Below, piece after piece: positions 25,559 to 34,873 of a stretch of DNA of 64,000 nt (positions within the stretch are counted from its first letter, which is position 1; each line of letters opens with the position of its first letter). The position numbers were made by a program, and so were the translations under genes. Source of the DNA: Chryseobacterium aquaeductus (GTDB taxonomy: Bacteria > Bacteroidota > Bacteroidia > Flavobacteriales > Weeksellaceae); assembly GCF_905175375.1 (NCBI RefSeq), contig NZ_CAJIMS010000001.1:310001-374000 (forward strand). Reading direction: 5' to 3'. Under the pieces are notes generated by a model. The model saw nothing but the letters and a program-made list of their open reading frames with translations, was not told the origin of the DNA and did not search any database.

Positions 25559-26725
25559 TTATTTCCAAGGATCTAGTACTACTTTTACACAGCCGTCTTC
25601 TTTCTTATCAAAAAGTTCATACCCTTTTGCAACATCATTGAGCGAAAGTCGGTGCGTGATAATGTCGTCAAGTTTCACCTGACCATTCTCAACATATTTC
25701 ATTAATTTGTCGATAATTGCGTGTACAGGAGACTGGCCAGCCTTCAGTGTAATTCCTTTGTCAAAAAGCTGACCCACACGGAAGTTATCATAATTCATAG
25801 GATATACACCTAAAACCGAAACAAACCCTCCACGGCGAACTCCGCTCATACACGCATCTAACACTTTAATAGAACCTTTTTCGAAATTGACCAGTGCTTT
25901 CGCTTTGTCGACTAAATTTCTTTCAGGCTCGAAACCTACTGCTTCAATACACAAATCTGCTCCTCTGCCATTGGTCATTCTTCTGATTTCCTCCACGGTT
26001 TGCTTGTCACTATCCCAAAGAATGGTGTCGCATCCTGTAAGATTTTTAATCTGATCCAATCGATACTGAAGCGTATCGATGACGATTACTTTTTTTGCGT
26101 TGTGCAAAATTGCGCTTTTTGCAGCCATCGATCCTACCGGACCTGCGCCAAAAATTGCAACCGTTTCTCCACCTTTCAGATCTGCCCACATTACTCCGGT
26201 GTATCCGGTAGGAAAAATGTCGGTAAGAAATAAAACTTGTTCGTCCGTTAAAGAATCTGCAACTTTTCTAGGTCCAAAATTGGCATAAGGTACTCTCACG
26301 TATTGAGCTTGTCCGCCACTATATCCACCATAAAGATCAGTGTAACCGAACATTCCTCCACCTTTTTCTGTTGCCAGACCACCTTCGGGACCGTAGTTTT
26401 CTACATTAGAATTCTCACAGCCGGAAGGCAGATCATTTTCGCAGAAAAAGCAACCTCCGCAGGCTATAGGAAACGGAACCACTACTCGATCACCTGCCTG
26501 AAGATGGTGAATATTTTTTCCTACTTCTTCAACGATTCCCATAAACTCGTGTCCCATAACCATAGGACGCGGTTGTGGAATTCCTCCTGAATACATGTGG
26601 AGATCGCTGCCGCATATTGCGGTGGAAGTTACCCGTAAAATAATGTCGTTTTGATCTTCAATTTTCGGATCATCTACTGTATCGCAGGTAATTTTACCCG
26701 GCGAATGAAAAACTGCTGCTTTCAT
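25559..26725 (-). CDS. Zinc-dependent alcohol dehydrogenase (formaldehyde dehydrogenase-like)
   Basis: Medium-chain dehydrogenase of 388 residues. Catalytic zinc ligands are Cys38 (AICGSD), His59 and Glu60 (MGHEFMG); structural zinc cysteines are Cys89, Cys92, Cys95 and Cys103 (CGGCFFCENDLPSGC). The NAD Rossmann loop is FGAGPVGSMAA, followed by VIVIDTLQYR. The insertion GYTDLYGGYSGGQAQYVRVPYA is typical of glutathione-independent formaldehyde dehydrogenase-like enzymes. It probably oxidises or reduces aldehydes under stress. A 500-base gene-free stretch lies upstream. Confidence 0.88.
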   Translation of the reverse strand: MKAAVFHSPGKITCDTVDDPKIEDQNDIILRVTSTAICGSDLHMYSGGIPQPRPMVMGHEFMGIVEEVGKNIHHLQAGDRVVVPFPIACGGCFFCENDLPSGCENSNVENYGPEGGLATEKGGGMFGYTDLYGGYSGGQAQYVRVPYANFGPRKVADSLTDEQVLFLTDIFPTGYTGVMWADLKGGETVAIFGAGPVGSMAAKSAILHNAKKVIVIDTLQYRLDQIKNLTGCDTILWDSDKQTVEEIRRMTNGRGADLCIEAVGFEPERNLVDKAKALVNFEKGSIKVLDACMSGVRRGGFVSVLGVYPMNYDNFRVGQLFDKGITLKAGQSPVHAIIDKLMKYVENGQVKLDDIITHRLSLNDVAKGYELFDKKEDGCVKVVLDPWK

Positions 26726-27231
26726 ATTTTTATATTTAATTGTTGGTGTTTAGAATTTTTAAAATGATAAATTTCTATTGTAAAAGAACAATCATTAAGC
26801 CATTTTCGTTCAAAAAAAATATCTTTCTTAATTTTTTTCAGCGATATACTTTTAAATTTTTTAGACATTTTAAAAGATCATATTTAATAGAGCACTTCAA
26901 AAGTGTAAAATCTTAAATTTTTTGCTAAAAATCTCCATTAGATGATATAAAAGATTTAATATCATTTACAAAAAGCCTGATGAATAATAATTTTTTCTTA
27001 TAAAACCGATTGTGGTTTTGTTCAAAATTAGATCATTGCTATTTATATAACTATGACTTCAATCACATTACAATTACCTTGTAGTTGATTAGTTTTGGTC
27101 AAATAACTAAAAAACATATTTCGTATTATCCTAAATTTATGTCGGGCATTTCTTCAATCCATATTTTGTTTTATCGCTGCAATTTGGTCTTATTGTTGAA
27201 GAATAAAGCATATCACATAACTCCTTAGATC
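26726..27231. other. Gene-free AT-rich stretch between divergent genes
   Basis: About 500 bases without a credible reading frame on either strand. A weak hairpin AAAACC-GATTGT-GGTTTT lies at 27002-27019. It must hold the promoters of the dehydrogenase gene (leftward) and the NDH-2 gene (rightward), but no TTTG / TAnnTTTG pair at proper spacing stands out. An unannotated small RNA is possible. Confidence 0.5.
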
Positions 27232-28500
27232 ATGAAAAAACATATCATTATCATCGGTGGCGGCTTCGCAGGTTTGCATATCATTAAGTCTCTCAAAAAT
27301 GACCCTGCATTCAAAATTACATTGGTGGACAAAAACAATTATCATTTTTTTCCACCTTTGATCTATCAGGTAGCGACATCATTTATACAGGCTTCCAACA
27401 TCAGCTATCCATTCAGAAAACTGATTGCCAATTACAAGAATATCCATTTTCACATGGGAAGTCTTTTGAAGGTAAATCCCGAAATGAAAACGATAGAAAC
27501 TGATACCGGAGATCTCACTTATGATTATTTGGTTTTGGCATTGGGAACTGAATCTAATTTTTTTGGTATGGAAAATGTGCAGAAATGCGCTCTTCCCATG
27601 AAAAATATAGAAGAAGCTTTGTATCTGAGAAATCACATGCTACTCAATCTGGAAGAAGCAGCAAGAAATAAAGATATAAAATCTGCCCAACGTCTTCAAA
27701 ATGTAGTAATTGCAGGCGGTGGTCCTACCGGAGTTGAGCTTGCAGGAATGCTTGCAGAAATGGGAAAATATATCGCGGAAAAAGAATATCCCGAAATAAA
27801 ACTAAGTCTATCTAGCATTTATCTGATCGATGCTTTGCCATCTCTACTTTCACCCATGAGCAAGATGGCGCAGGAAACTGCTTATAATAAATTGAAAAAA
27901 TTAGGTGTAAAAATTCATCTGAGTGTTTCTGTGAAAGATTATGTGGACAATAAAGTTCTTCTCTCAGACGGAAATGCTATAGAAACGGAAACCTTGATCT
28001 GGACGTCTGGCGTTATAGGCAGAGAAGTTCCGGGGCTTCCTTCGGAAAGTATCAGCAAAGGGAAAAGAATTCTAGTTGATGCTTTTAATAAAGTAAATCA
28101 CGTAGAAAACATCTACGCCTTAGGCGATATTTGTCTGCAATTTTCTGACGAAAACTTCCCAAAAGGACATCCGCAGCTCGCACAAGTAGCGATACAGCAG
28201 GGAAAAAATCTGGGTGCTAATTTTAAAAGGATGGAAAACTCTGAAAAGCTGAAACCATTTAAATATAATGATAAAGGCAGCATGGCAATTATTTCTAAAT
28301 TTAATGCTGTTGTAGACCTTCCAAAATTTTCGTTCAACGGATTTATTGCGTGGCTAACATGGCTGTTTATTCACGTGATTCCGCTGGTTAGTTTCAGAAG
28401 CAAATTCCGTCTTGTGTTGGATTGGTTTAGACTTTTTATAACCAATAATCCCTCTATCCGTCTTATTTTATACCCAAAAAAGAATGCCAGTAATAGGTAG
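27232..28500 (+). CDS. ndh: Type II NADH dehydrogenase (NDH-2 family FAD oxidoreductase)
   Basis: Non-proton-pumping NADH:quinone oxidoreductase of 422 residues. Two dinucleotide folds are visible: FAD at IIIIGGGFAGLHI (residues 5-17) and NADH at VVIAGGGPTGVELAGMLAE. Other marks are NNYHFFPPLIYQVA, WTSGVIGREV, YALGDICLQ and AQVAIQQGKNLGANF. The C-terminal stretch FNGFIAWLTWLFIHVIPLV gives the membrane association common in the family. It is followed by DUF2383 and small membrane protein genes, so it may be a stress-linked second copy rather than the housekeeping enzyme. Confidence 0.9.
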   Translation: MKKHIIIIGGGFAGLHIIKSLKNDPAFKITLVDKNNYHFFPPLIYQVATSFIQASNISYPFRKLIANYKNIHFHMGSLLKVNPEMKTIETDTGDLTYDYLVLALGTESNFFGMENVQKCALPMKNIEEALYLRNHMLLNLEEAARNKDIKSAQRLQNVVIAGGGPTGVELAGMLAEMGKYIAEKEYPEIKLSLSSIYLIDALPSLLSPMSKMAQETAYNKLKKLGVKIHLSVSVKDYVDNKVLLSDGNAIETETLIWTSGVIGREVPGLPSESISKGKRILVDAFNKVNHVENIYALGDICLQFSDENFPKGHPQLAQVAIQQGKNLGANFKRMENSEKLKPFKYNDKGSMAIISKFNAVVDLPKFSFNGFIAWLTWLFIHVIPLVSFRSKFRLVLDWFRLFITNNPSIRLILYPKKNASNR

Positions 28501-28654
28501 TTTTTAAAAGTTTAAAAAGATTCATTCAAAAAAAATTGTAGATAACTCAATGCATTCAAACCATCAAAATTAAAAAAATCATTTTTTAAAGAAAGCAAGT
28601 TTTGAAGGCATAGTTATTGTAAATATTGTACAACACCAAAAAAATATAGATATT

Positions 28655-29113
28655 ATGGAAACCGAAAAAACTGTATCAGTGCTAAACGATTTATTGCAGA
28701 TTACTAATGATCGTATCGCTGGATTTGAAAAAGTGGAAGGCAAAGTCTGGGAAAAATATCCCGAAATCAAAGATGAGTACGACCGAATGATTTCTCAGTC
28801 TAAAATGATGAAAAATGAACTGATCAATCTCATCACCGAGAAGAACGGAACACCTCACGATTCCCCATCTGTTGCTGGTTCTCTTCACAGAACATGGATC
28901 GACATCAAAAATTCTTTTACCATCGGCACCATCGAAGAATCTACTTTATCAAATGTGGTCTTCGGAGAAAAGGCTGCAATGGAAGCTTACCAAAATGCTC
29001 TAAACAGCGGAGATCTGTGCCCGAAAAGTTTTGATCTTGTAACAGAACAGCTGAATAGTCTGAAGCTTTCTTATAATCAGTTTAGGAAGATTGAGGAATA
29101 CAAAAACAACTAA
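28655..29113 (+). CDS. PA2169 family four-helix-bundle protein (DUF2383)
   Basis: A 152-residue ferritin-like helical protein: VSVLNDLLQITNDRIAGFEKV at the N-terminus, KNELINLITEKNGTPHDSPSVAGSLHRTWIDIKNSF in the middle and LNSLKLSYNQFRKIEEYKNN at the end. DUF2383 proteins are often found with stress and desiccation genes; the molecular role is unknown. It lies 47 bases upstream of a small membrane protein gene, probably in one transcript. Confidence 0.88.
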   Translation: METEKTVSVLNDLLQITNDRIAGFEKVEGKVWEKYPEIKDEYDRMISQSKMMKNELINLITEKNGTPHDSPSVAGSLHRTWIDIKNSFTIGTIEESTLSNVVFGEKAAMEAYQNALNSGDLCPKSFDLVTEQLNSLKLSYNQFRKIEEYKNN

Positions 29114-29159
29114 GTTTTTCGAAAAATAAACAGACAACTAATCTCTAAAAATATTAAAA

Positions 29160-29567
29160 ATGTATAAAAAAATCTTAGCAGGATTTGCAGGAGCCATCGC
29201 ACTCAACATCCTTCATGAAACGATCAGGAAAAATTTTGATAACGTTCCGGAAATCAATAAATTGGGAGAAGAGGCTCTTTTAAAAATGACCGATAACACT
29301 CCAATTAATATAACCGGAGAAAATAATTTATATGCTGCCACATTGGTAGGTGATATTGTGAGCAACGGAATGTATTATGCGACGACCGCAACCAAAAGCA
29401 ATCTGACTTCCGGACTGTTGGCAGGCGTAGGAGCCATTGTACTTCCCAAAAAGATGGGTCTTAACGAAAATCCAGTTGCCTCAAATAATAAAAAGAAAAT
29501 AATGACCGTTGGCTACTATGTTTTTGGTGCTTTGGTCACTAAATTTGTCTATGATAAAATTAAATAG
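29160..29567 (+). CDS. Small hypothetical membrane protein
   Basis: A 135-residue protein with hydrophobic segments at the N-terminus (KILAGFAGAIALNILHET), in the middle (SNLTSGLLAGVGAIVLPKK) and at the C-terminus (IMTVGYYVFGALVTKFVYD). Glycine-rich helices suggest close packing, as in glycine-zipper membrane proteins. I recognise no named family. It is the last gene before a terminator and is probably cotranscribed with the DUF2383 gene. Confidence 0.7.
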   Translation: MYKKILAGFAGAIALNILHETIRKNFDNVPEINKLGEEALLKMTDNTPINITGENNLYAATLVGDIVSNGMYYATTATKSNLTSGLLAGVGAIVLPKKMGLNENPVASNNKKKIMTVGYYVFGALVTKFVYDKIK

Positions 29568-29609
29568 CTAAAATTAGAAGATTTACAACTATCAATTGAT
29601 CATTAAAAA

Positions 29610-29641
29610 TTAAGCCTGCGAAAACGCAGGCTTATTTTTTT
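29610..29641. terminator. Terminator after the DUF2383 operon
   Basis: AAGCCTGCG-AAAA-CGCAGGCTT with a following T-run; the convergent small lipoprotein gene ends 40 bases later. Confidence 0.9.
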
Positions 29642-29680
29642 TATCTAGATTTCTTTTGCTTAAACGTAAAGCTATAAAAT

Positions 29681-29938
29681 TTATCTTGGAGTATTCGTTG
29701 TTGTAGACGGTGATGTTGGTGTACTAGTATTTGCAGAATCTGTATTCATTCTATTCATACTATCACCTGTTGCAGGTGTACTATTCATCATCGTATCAGA
29801 TGGCATAGGAGTACTCATGTTCATGGTGTCTGCAGCGGAGATGGTATCAAGATCTGATGTTGTTGCTGTCTGATTTTCTTTTTTACAGCTAATAACTGTA
29901 AAACCTAATACAATTGCAGTTGTGATAAATGTTTTCAT
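29681..29938 (-). CDS. Small Ser/Thr/Met/Asp-rich lipoprotein
   Basis: An 85-residue lipoprotein: signal peptide with lipobox TVISC (Cys18), KKENQ, then a disordered tail built from repeats such as ADTMNMSTPMPSDTMMNSTP and ending in Thr/Pro/Ser runs. The composition is like that of the lipoprotein at 45194-45400 (SSSNTDSTMTDTTME...DTMTT), so the two are likely members of one low-complexity family. No function is known; the many Met and Asp residues could bind metal. Confidence 0.7.
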   Translation of the reverse strand: MKTFITTAIVLGFTVISCKKENQTATTSDLDTISAADTMNMSTPMPSDTMMNSTPATGDSMNRMNTDSANTSTPTSPSTTTNTPR

Positions 29939-30236
29939 ATAATTTTTATTTTGGTAATTTTCAAAAATAGAAACTAAGCTATATTACATTTTATGATTAG
30001 AATCATAGCATTAAAATTTAATATTAAAGTAAAATAAGGCTAGAAAATATTTTCCGGAATCTTGAAATTGGGAAATCTTGCGAGATAATCCATCTTCAAA
30101 TCTATATTGAAGAAAAATGTAAGTTAACTACGATTTTATTTGGCAAAACTAATCCCAATCCTATCATATTCAAATAATAAAATGTAATATTGCTAAAAAA
30201 AGTATCACGTCGATACAGATAATACATTATTTTAAT

Positions 30237-30833
30237 ATGCTAGTTGATATTGATTTGCTCGCGTCGTATGGCGGAGTTACAGAAAATTACAGTCCTTCTC
30301 AATTCGTTTTCGAGGAAGGAAGTAAGCCCAAGTATTATTACCAGATAGTGTCTGGAACCGTGAAGCTGAATCATACGGATGAGGACGCTAAAGAGTTGAT
30401 TCAAAGCATTTTAAATAATGGTCAAAGTGTTTGTGAACTTCTACTTTTTATCGAAGAAATTTATCCTGTGAATGCAGTAGCTATTTCAGAATGTTCTATT
30501 ATAAAAGTTCCGAAAACCAATTTTTTACGACTTCTTGAAGAAAATCGCCAGTCTGATGTTGACGTGAGAAGATATATTGCAGAGCGACTTTATCATAAAT
30601 TTATTATGATGCAGAATAATGCATCTAAGCATCCTCATATTAGAATCAAAGGAATTTTGACATATTTCAAAAGTTTTAGTGAAGATCAAAGTCCTTACTC
30701 GTATGAAGTTCCTCTTACGAGACAGCAATTAGCAGCAATTACAGGTCTGCGTATTGAAACTGTAATAAGATCTGTAAAAAAAATGGAGGCTGCAAATTTG
30801 CTTAAAATTATCAACAGAAAGATTTTCTTTTAA
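30237..30833 (+). CDS. Crp/Fnr family transcriptional regulator
   Basis: A 198-residue regulator. The N-terminal cyclic-nucleotide-like beta-roll holds FEEGSKPKYYYQIVSGTVKLNHTDEDAKE and GQSVCELLLF; the C-terminal winged HTH reads LTRQQLAAITGLRIETVIRSVKKMEAANLLKI. No iron-sulfur cysteine cluster typical of Fnr is visible. It converges with, and at its 3' end overlaps by about 20 bases, the frameshifted DUF7674 gene. It may control the neighbouring stress genes; no binding site was identified. Confidence 0.9.
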   Translation: MLVDIDLLASYGGVTENYSPSQFVFEEGSKPKYYYQIVSGTVKLNHTDEDAKELIQSILNNGQSVCELLLFIEEIYPVNAVAISECSIIKVPKTNFLRLLEENRQSDVDVRRYIAERLYHKFIMMQNNASKHPHIRIKGILTYFKSFSEDQSPYSYEVPLTRQQLAAITGLRIETVIRSVKKMEAANLLKIINRKIFF

Positions 30834-31272
30834 TAAGTTTTTTAAGGATGCAGATTGAAGAAATATTCTCAGTTTTAATAAGATGTAAAATATTTGAAAG
30901 TGGGCCTTTATCTTTTTCAGTTTGTTCATAATACACATTTCGAAAATCACGAGGAATCTCCTGATACAAGAATTTCCATTGTTGTGGTTTAAGATTCTTG
31001 CGAAGGTTATCAAATGATCGTACAAAAAGATTTTCTATGATATATCTGATGTATGAATTTCCGTTTTTACAAATCCAATACATTCTTTTTATTGAAATAT
31101 TTATCCTCTGCAAATTTGAATTTGGGTCTGAACTTTAATATCATCGATTGCAACCTGTATCACTCCCGGGAAAATTGTTTTGCTCAGACAGATCTGTAAT
31201 TTCTTTTCGAAGTGATGGGAAAAAAACTTTCAGGTATTCTACAGCGGTAAGTCTGTTTATTTTGTTCAACAT
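30811..31272 (-). pseudogene. DUF7674-like gene broken by two frameshifts
   Basis: Three overlapping frames join into one protein. Frame 1 from the ATG at 31272 reads LTAVEYLKVFFPSLRKEITD and on to NNFPG; one extra G in a GGG run shifts to frame 2, giving VIQVAIDDIKVQTQIQICRG; a second shift at about 31103 leads to frame 3, SIKRMYWICKNGNSYIRYI then IENLFVRSFDNL. The last part aligns with the intact protein at 31491-31691 (I-KM---L--KG-----K--IENIF-YSLDSL). It could be natural decay or sequencing error in short homopolymers. Confidence 0.65.
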
Positions 31273-31337
31273 CTTTCTATTTTTGCAAATTACACTGCCA
31301 TAACTAGTAGAATTATTTTTGTTATTTTCTATTTTTT

Positions 31338-31487
31338 TTAATTCACCTGCAGAATAGCAGCGGCTATAAATACGCCGAGGATTACTGCAATATTAATAGC
31401 GATTACTTCGAGATTGTGTTTTTCACGAGTAGACTTTAACAGTTTCCAATCTCCCATTTTTCTGATTTTTGATTTCATTTTTTTCAT
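31338..31487 (-). CDS. 49-residue single-span membrane protein
   Basis: A short open frame: a basic N-terminal half (KKMKSKIRKMGDWKLLKSTREK) then a hydrophobic helix (VIAINIAVILGVFIAAAIL) and the end QVN. The start at 31487 is three bases after the stop of the upstream DUF7674-like gene, so translational coupling is likely. The inside-positive pattern and clean helix argue for a real small protein. No homologous family is recalled. Confidence 0.6.
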   Translation of the reverse strand: MKKMKSKIRKMGDWKLLKSTREKHNLEVIAINIAVILGVFIAAAILQVN

Positions 31488-31490
31488 TTT

Positions 31491-31691
31491 TTATATTCCG
31501 GATTTATAGACCTGATGGAAGTAATTATTTTGCAGACTTGGGGACATTTTAGCAAAGATCAAATCTTTGTATGATGATTCACAGCAGAATGTAAGACTGT
31601 CTAAAGAGTATATGAAAATGTTTTCGATTGCATTCTTCAATGCCTGATCGCCTTTGTTATAAAGCTGATTCATCTTGGTAATCGACTTCAT
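31491..31691 (-). CDS. Short DUF7674-like protein
   Basis: A 66-residue protein KMNQLYNKGDQALKNAIENIF...FAKMSPSLQNNYFHQVYKSGI. It corresponds to the C-terminal half of DUF7674 proteins and to the third frame of the pseudogene at 30811-31272. The frame is open for 24 more codons upstream but without ATG, so the start at 31691 is the best guess; a short N-terminus or an alternative start is possible. Function unknown. Confidence 0.6.
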   Translation of the reverse strand: MKSITKMNQLYNKGDQALKNAIENIFIYSLDSLTFCCESSYKDLIFAKMSPSLQNNYFHQVYKSGI

Positions 31692-31955
31692 CAGAATTTT
31701 CTTATCATGATTTGTAATCAGTTTTTTGATTTTATTGGCTCTCCAATTGATTTAAGATCTATTATTTTAAAAGCATTTTTACGCTAAATACTGATTAACA
31801 ATTGATTATAATTTAAATCTTTAATGAGTAACTTTCCAAATTAATTGATTTAAAATAAAAATCTTGAATAGATGTTGACCATTTGCTGATTCTTTTATTT
31901 TGGAAACACACGTTTAATCATTAACTTTACGTTTCACCGAATAAATCTTGATACT

Positions 31956-32360
31956 ATGAAAAAAATGCTTCTTTTTCTTTTACTGACTTTTGTTTTGACA
32001 GCCTGTGGTGACGAGTGCTACAATGCTCCTCAGCCGGTTATTTTTACATTTGTAGATGCTAACGACAACAACCTCATCAGCAATGGAACTCTGGAGCCCT
32101 TTTCAATACAAGACGAAAATAAAGTCGGGGTGCAACTGACAAAAACTGACGACGGAAGCGTTATCTTAGAAGATGTAGGCGCATATAACGGTACAAAAAA
32201 TTACACTTTTTACTCTGCGCTTAAAGTTTTTGATTTCTCAATACAATCATCAGAATTTAAAGGAGGCTGTGATGGTTACCAGATTAATAAATTAACATTC
32301 AAAGGGATAGGAATTGATGTAAAAGATGAAAACGGATACTATAAAATTATCCTGAAATAG
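31956..32360 (+). CDS. Hypothetical lipoprotein
   Basis: A 134-residue lipoprotein with lipobox VLTAC (Cys17) followed by GDECYNAPQPVIFTFVDANDNNLI, an Ig-like or beta-sandwich beginning. The body is strand-rich (SVILEDVGAYNGTKNYTFYSALKVFDF) with a cysteine in KGGCDGYQINKL that could pair with the one near the N-terminus. Similar small lipoproteins are frequent in Chryseobacterium. Isolated gene; 260 bases of AT-rich spacer on each side show nothing else. Confidence 0.7.
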   Translation: MKKMLLFLLLTFVLTACGDECYNAPQPVIFTFVDANDNNLISNGTLEPFSIQDENKVGVQLTKTDDGSVILEDVGAYNGTKNYTFYSALKVFDFSIQSSEFKGGCDGYQINKLTFKGIGIDVKDENGYYKIILK

Positions 32361-32629
32361 AATAGTGAAATGGTATCGATCTTAGTATAAAAAATGAAAT
32401 TATATTTTCATTATCCCTCCTGTACTATTAATAAAAATAGTGAAGATTTCATTCATTCTCAACTTTGCTTTTAATGTAGAATCATTATATTTTAAGATAA
32501 TTACACGAAGACTTTAGCCTGATGAAGAGCATAACTTATAAAATATTTTAGAGATCACAAAGGACTTTTAAATATAAGTTGAAAATTCTCGCACTTCCTG
32601 AATTATTTAACAAAGTTACCGACAACAGA

Positions 32630-34015
32630 TTACTTTCCGATACAAAACTTAGAAAAAATATTCCCTAACACCTCATCATTAGTGACTTCACCAGAGATTT
32701 CGCCAAGATGCTCCAAAGCATTTCTTAATTCATATGCCAGAAGTTCGGTAGAAATTTGAGTTGTGATGGCTTCCTTCACTTTATTAATTGCTTCCTTAGA
32801 TTTTTGCAAAGCTTCAAAATGACGCTGATTCGTGATGACCACGTTATTTTCTTCGGATTTTAACTGTTCTACATAAGATGAAAGTTCGTTTTTAAGATCC
32901 TCAATATTCTGATTCTCAACTGCCGAAATTGTGATAAAATCAAAATCTTGAGAAATTGCATTTCTCAAAACACTTTCAACATTTTGATAATGATTGGGAG
33001 AAACCTCATCAATTTTTGTGGCGCAGATAATCGATTTCAAATCTTCTCTTATCAAAGATTGAATCATCTGAATATCATCCGAAAAATCTTCTGTTGCAGC
33101 ATCGATCAGGTAAACCAAAACATTCGCATTATCTACCTTTTCTTTAGCTTTTTTCACACCAATAGCTTCGATTTCATCTATTGTATCTCGCAAACCAGCG
33201 GTATCAATCAAACGGAAAGCATGACCTTTGATATGAAGAATCTCTTCAATCGTATCTCGTGTAGTTCCGGCAATATTGCTTACAATCGCACGTTCTTCTT
33301 TCAGTAAAGCGTTCAGTAAAGTAGATTTTCCGGCATTTGGTTTCCCGATAATTGCCACGGCAGTTCCGTTTTTGATGGCATTTCCGTATTGGAAACTCTC
33401 TATCAAAGAATTTAGTTTATTTTCAATTTTATCAAGCAATTGATTCAAAGCTGATCTGTCTGCAAATTCTACGTCTTCTTCAGCAAAATCCAATTCCAAT
33501 TCTATCAGCGATACAAAATTCAACAAGTCAGTTCTCAGAAAAGAAATTTCATTGGTAATGCCGCCTTTTAGCTGATTCAAAGCTACTTTTCTGGAAGCTT
33601 CATTTTCCGAAGCAATCAAATCTGCAATAGATTCTGCCTGGCTCAAATCGATTCTTCCGTTGATAAATGCGCGCATCGTAAATTCTCCTGCTTTTGCCAT
33701 TCTCGCTCCGTTTTTTATTAAGACTTCAAGAATTTTTTTTGCAATATGTGGCGAACCGTGAAAAGAAATCTCTACAGAATCTTCTGCCGTAAAGGTTTTC
33801 GGAGCTTTAAAAACAGAAACCATCACTTCATCAATCATCTCATTATCATCTTTTATGAATCCGTAATGAACGGTATGAGATTGAGCTTTTTCGAGATTTT
33901 TACCTTCAAAAATTTTCGAACAAACCGATATAGCATCGTCTCCCGAAATTCTGATAATTCCGATTGCTCCAATTCCGTTCGCAGTTGCCAAAGCGCAGAT
34001 AGTGTCGTGATTCAT
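32630..34015 (-). CDS. mnmE: tRNA modification GTPase MnmE
   Basis: GTPase that with MnmG makes the cmnm5 modification at U34 of certain tRNAs. The 461-residue protein has the folate-binding N-terminus (DTICALATANGIGAIGIIRISG), helical domain, an inserted G domain with P-loop GKPNAGKSTLLN, switch TTRDTIEE, DTAGLRDT, and ends with the invariant FCIGK whose cysteine is functionally needed. Complete and typical in length. Leftward, single gene. Confidence 0.97.
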   Translation of the reverse strand: MNHDTICALATANGIGAIGIIRISGDDAISVCSKIFEGKNLEKAQSHTVHYGFIKDDNEMIDEVMVSVFKAPKTFTAEDSVEISFHGSPHIAKKILEVLIKNGARMAKAGEFTMRAFINGRIDLSQAESIADLIASENEASRKVALNQLKGGITNEISFLRTDLLNFVSLIELELDFAEEDVEFADRSALNQLLDKIENKLNSLIESFQYGNAIKNGTAVAIIGKPNAGKSTLLNALLKEERAIVSNIAGTTRDTIEEILHIKGHAFRLIDTAGLRDTIDEIEAIGVKKAKEKVDNANVLVYLIDAATEDFSDDIQMIQSLIREDLKSIICATKIDEVSPNHYQNVESVLRNAISQDFDFITISAVENQNIEDLKNELSSYVEQLKSEENNVVITNQRHFEALQKSKEAINKVKEAITTQISTELLAYELRNALEHLGEISGEVTNDEVLGNIFSKFCIGK

Positions 34016-34174
34016 AGTGCAAAATTACGGAAATATTTGTGTTTTAATGAGCACTAGGATTTTGTCAGGTACAAAATATATTTGACTTCAATTATTTAAT
34101 AACTAATGCCAATAAGCAATATTCACTATGTTTTAAATTTAGATGTTAAAAAATAATAGAATTAAAATTTAGGT

Positions 34175-34873
34175 TTAATCTAGTTTCACTCCAAAAAAAT
34201 GCCCCACTAAAGCGGTAACTACCATCGCAACTGTACCCCAAAAACAAATTCTCAAGACAGCTGCTTTAATATTAGATCCGCCTGCTTTCGCTGCAACTGC
34301 GCCTAAAATCATAAGAAATATAATTGAAAAAGCATATTGGTAGTATACCATTTCTTTTTCGGGTGCAAAAACAGCTAAAATTACCGGCAATAAGGCACCT
34401 GCAATAAAGGAAAAAAATGAAGCCACAGCTGCCAGAAAAGGTTTTGCCTGAGTAATTTCATTAATTCCCAATTCATCTTTTGCGTGTGCTTCTAAGGCGT
34501 TATGTAAGGTAAGTTCTGTTGCAACCTGCAAAGCTGTTTGCTTGCTGACTCCTCTTTTTTCGTAGATCTTTGCCAATTCTTGCAATTCAATCTCAGGTAT
34601 TTCTTCCAGCTCTTTTTTTTCTCTTTGCAAGTCTGCGGTTTCGGTGTCAGATTGTGAACTCACCGACACATATTCTCCGGCAGCCATAGACATTGCCCCG
34701 GCGATCATTCCTGCGAGAGCAGTCAGAATGATAAGTTCTCTGCTGGGACTTGCAGCTGCCACGCCTATTACAATACTTGTTGTGGAAAGCAAACCGTCAT
34801 TCGCTCCTAAGACCGACGCACGAAGCCAGCCTACTCTATTAACGTAATGTTTTTCTAATGGATAATGCATCAT
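34175..34873 (-). CDS. VIT1/CCC1 family iron/manganese transporter
   Basis: A 232-residue membrane protein. The family start RVGWLRASVLGANDGLLSTTSIVIGVAAAS holds the first helix with its conserved Asp; AGAMSMAAGEYVSVSSQSDTE follows, then the cytoplasmic metal-binding helices rich in Glu (QREKKELEEIPEIELQELAKIYEKRG), and three C-terminal helices. VIT1/CCC1 proteins move Fe2+ or Mn2+ out of the cytosol. It starts directly at the stop of the PAP2 gene, as the last gene of a leftward block. Confidence 0.9.
   Translation of the reverse strand: MMHYPLEKHYVNRVGWLRASVLGANDGLLSTTSIVIGVAAASPSRELIILTALAGMIAGAMSMAAGEYVSVSSQSDTETADLQREKKELEEIPEIELQELAKIYEKRGVSKQTALQVATELTLHNALEAHAKDELGINEITQAKPFLAAVASFFSFIAGALLPVILAVFAPEKEMVYYQYAFSIIFLMILGAVAAKAGGSNIKAAVLRICFWGTVAMVVTALVGHFFGVKLD

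Noticed and set aside
34644..34847. Antisense frame within the VIT transporter gene
   Set aside because: Shadow of the coding strand with no independent support.
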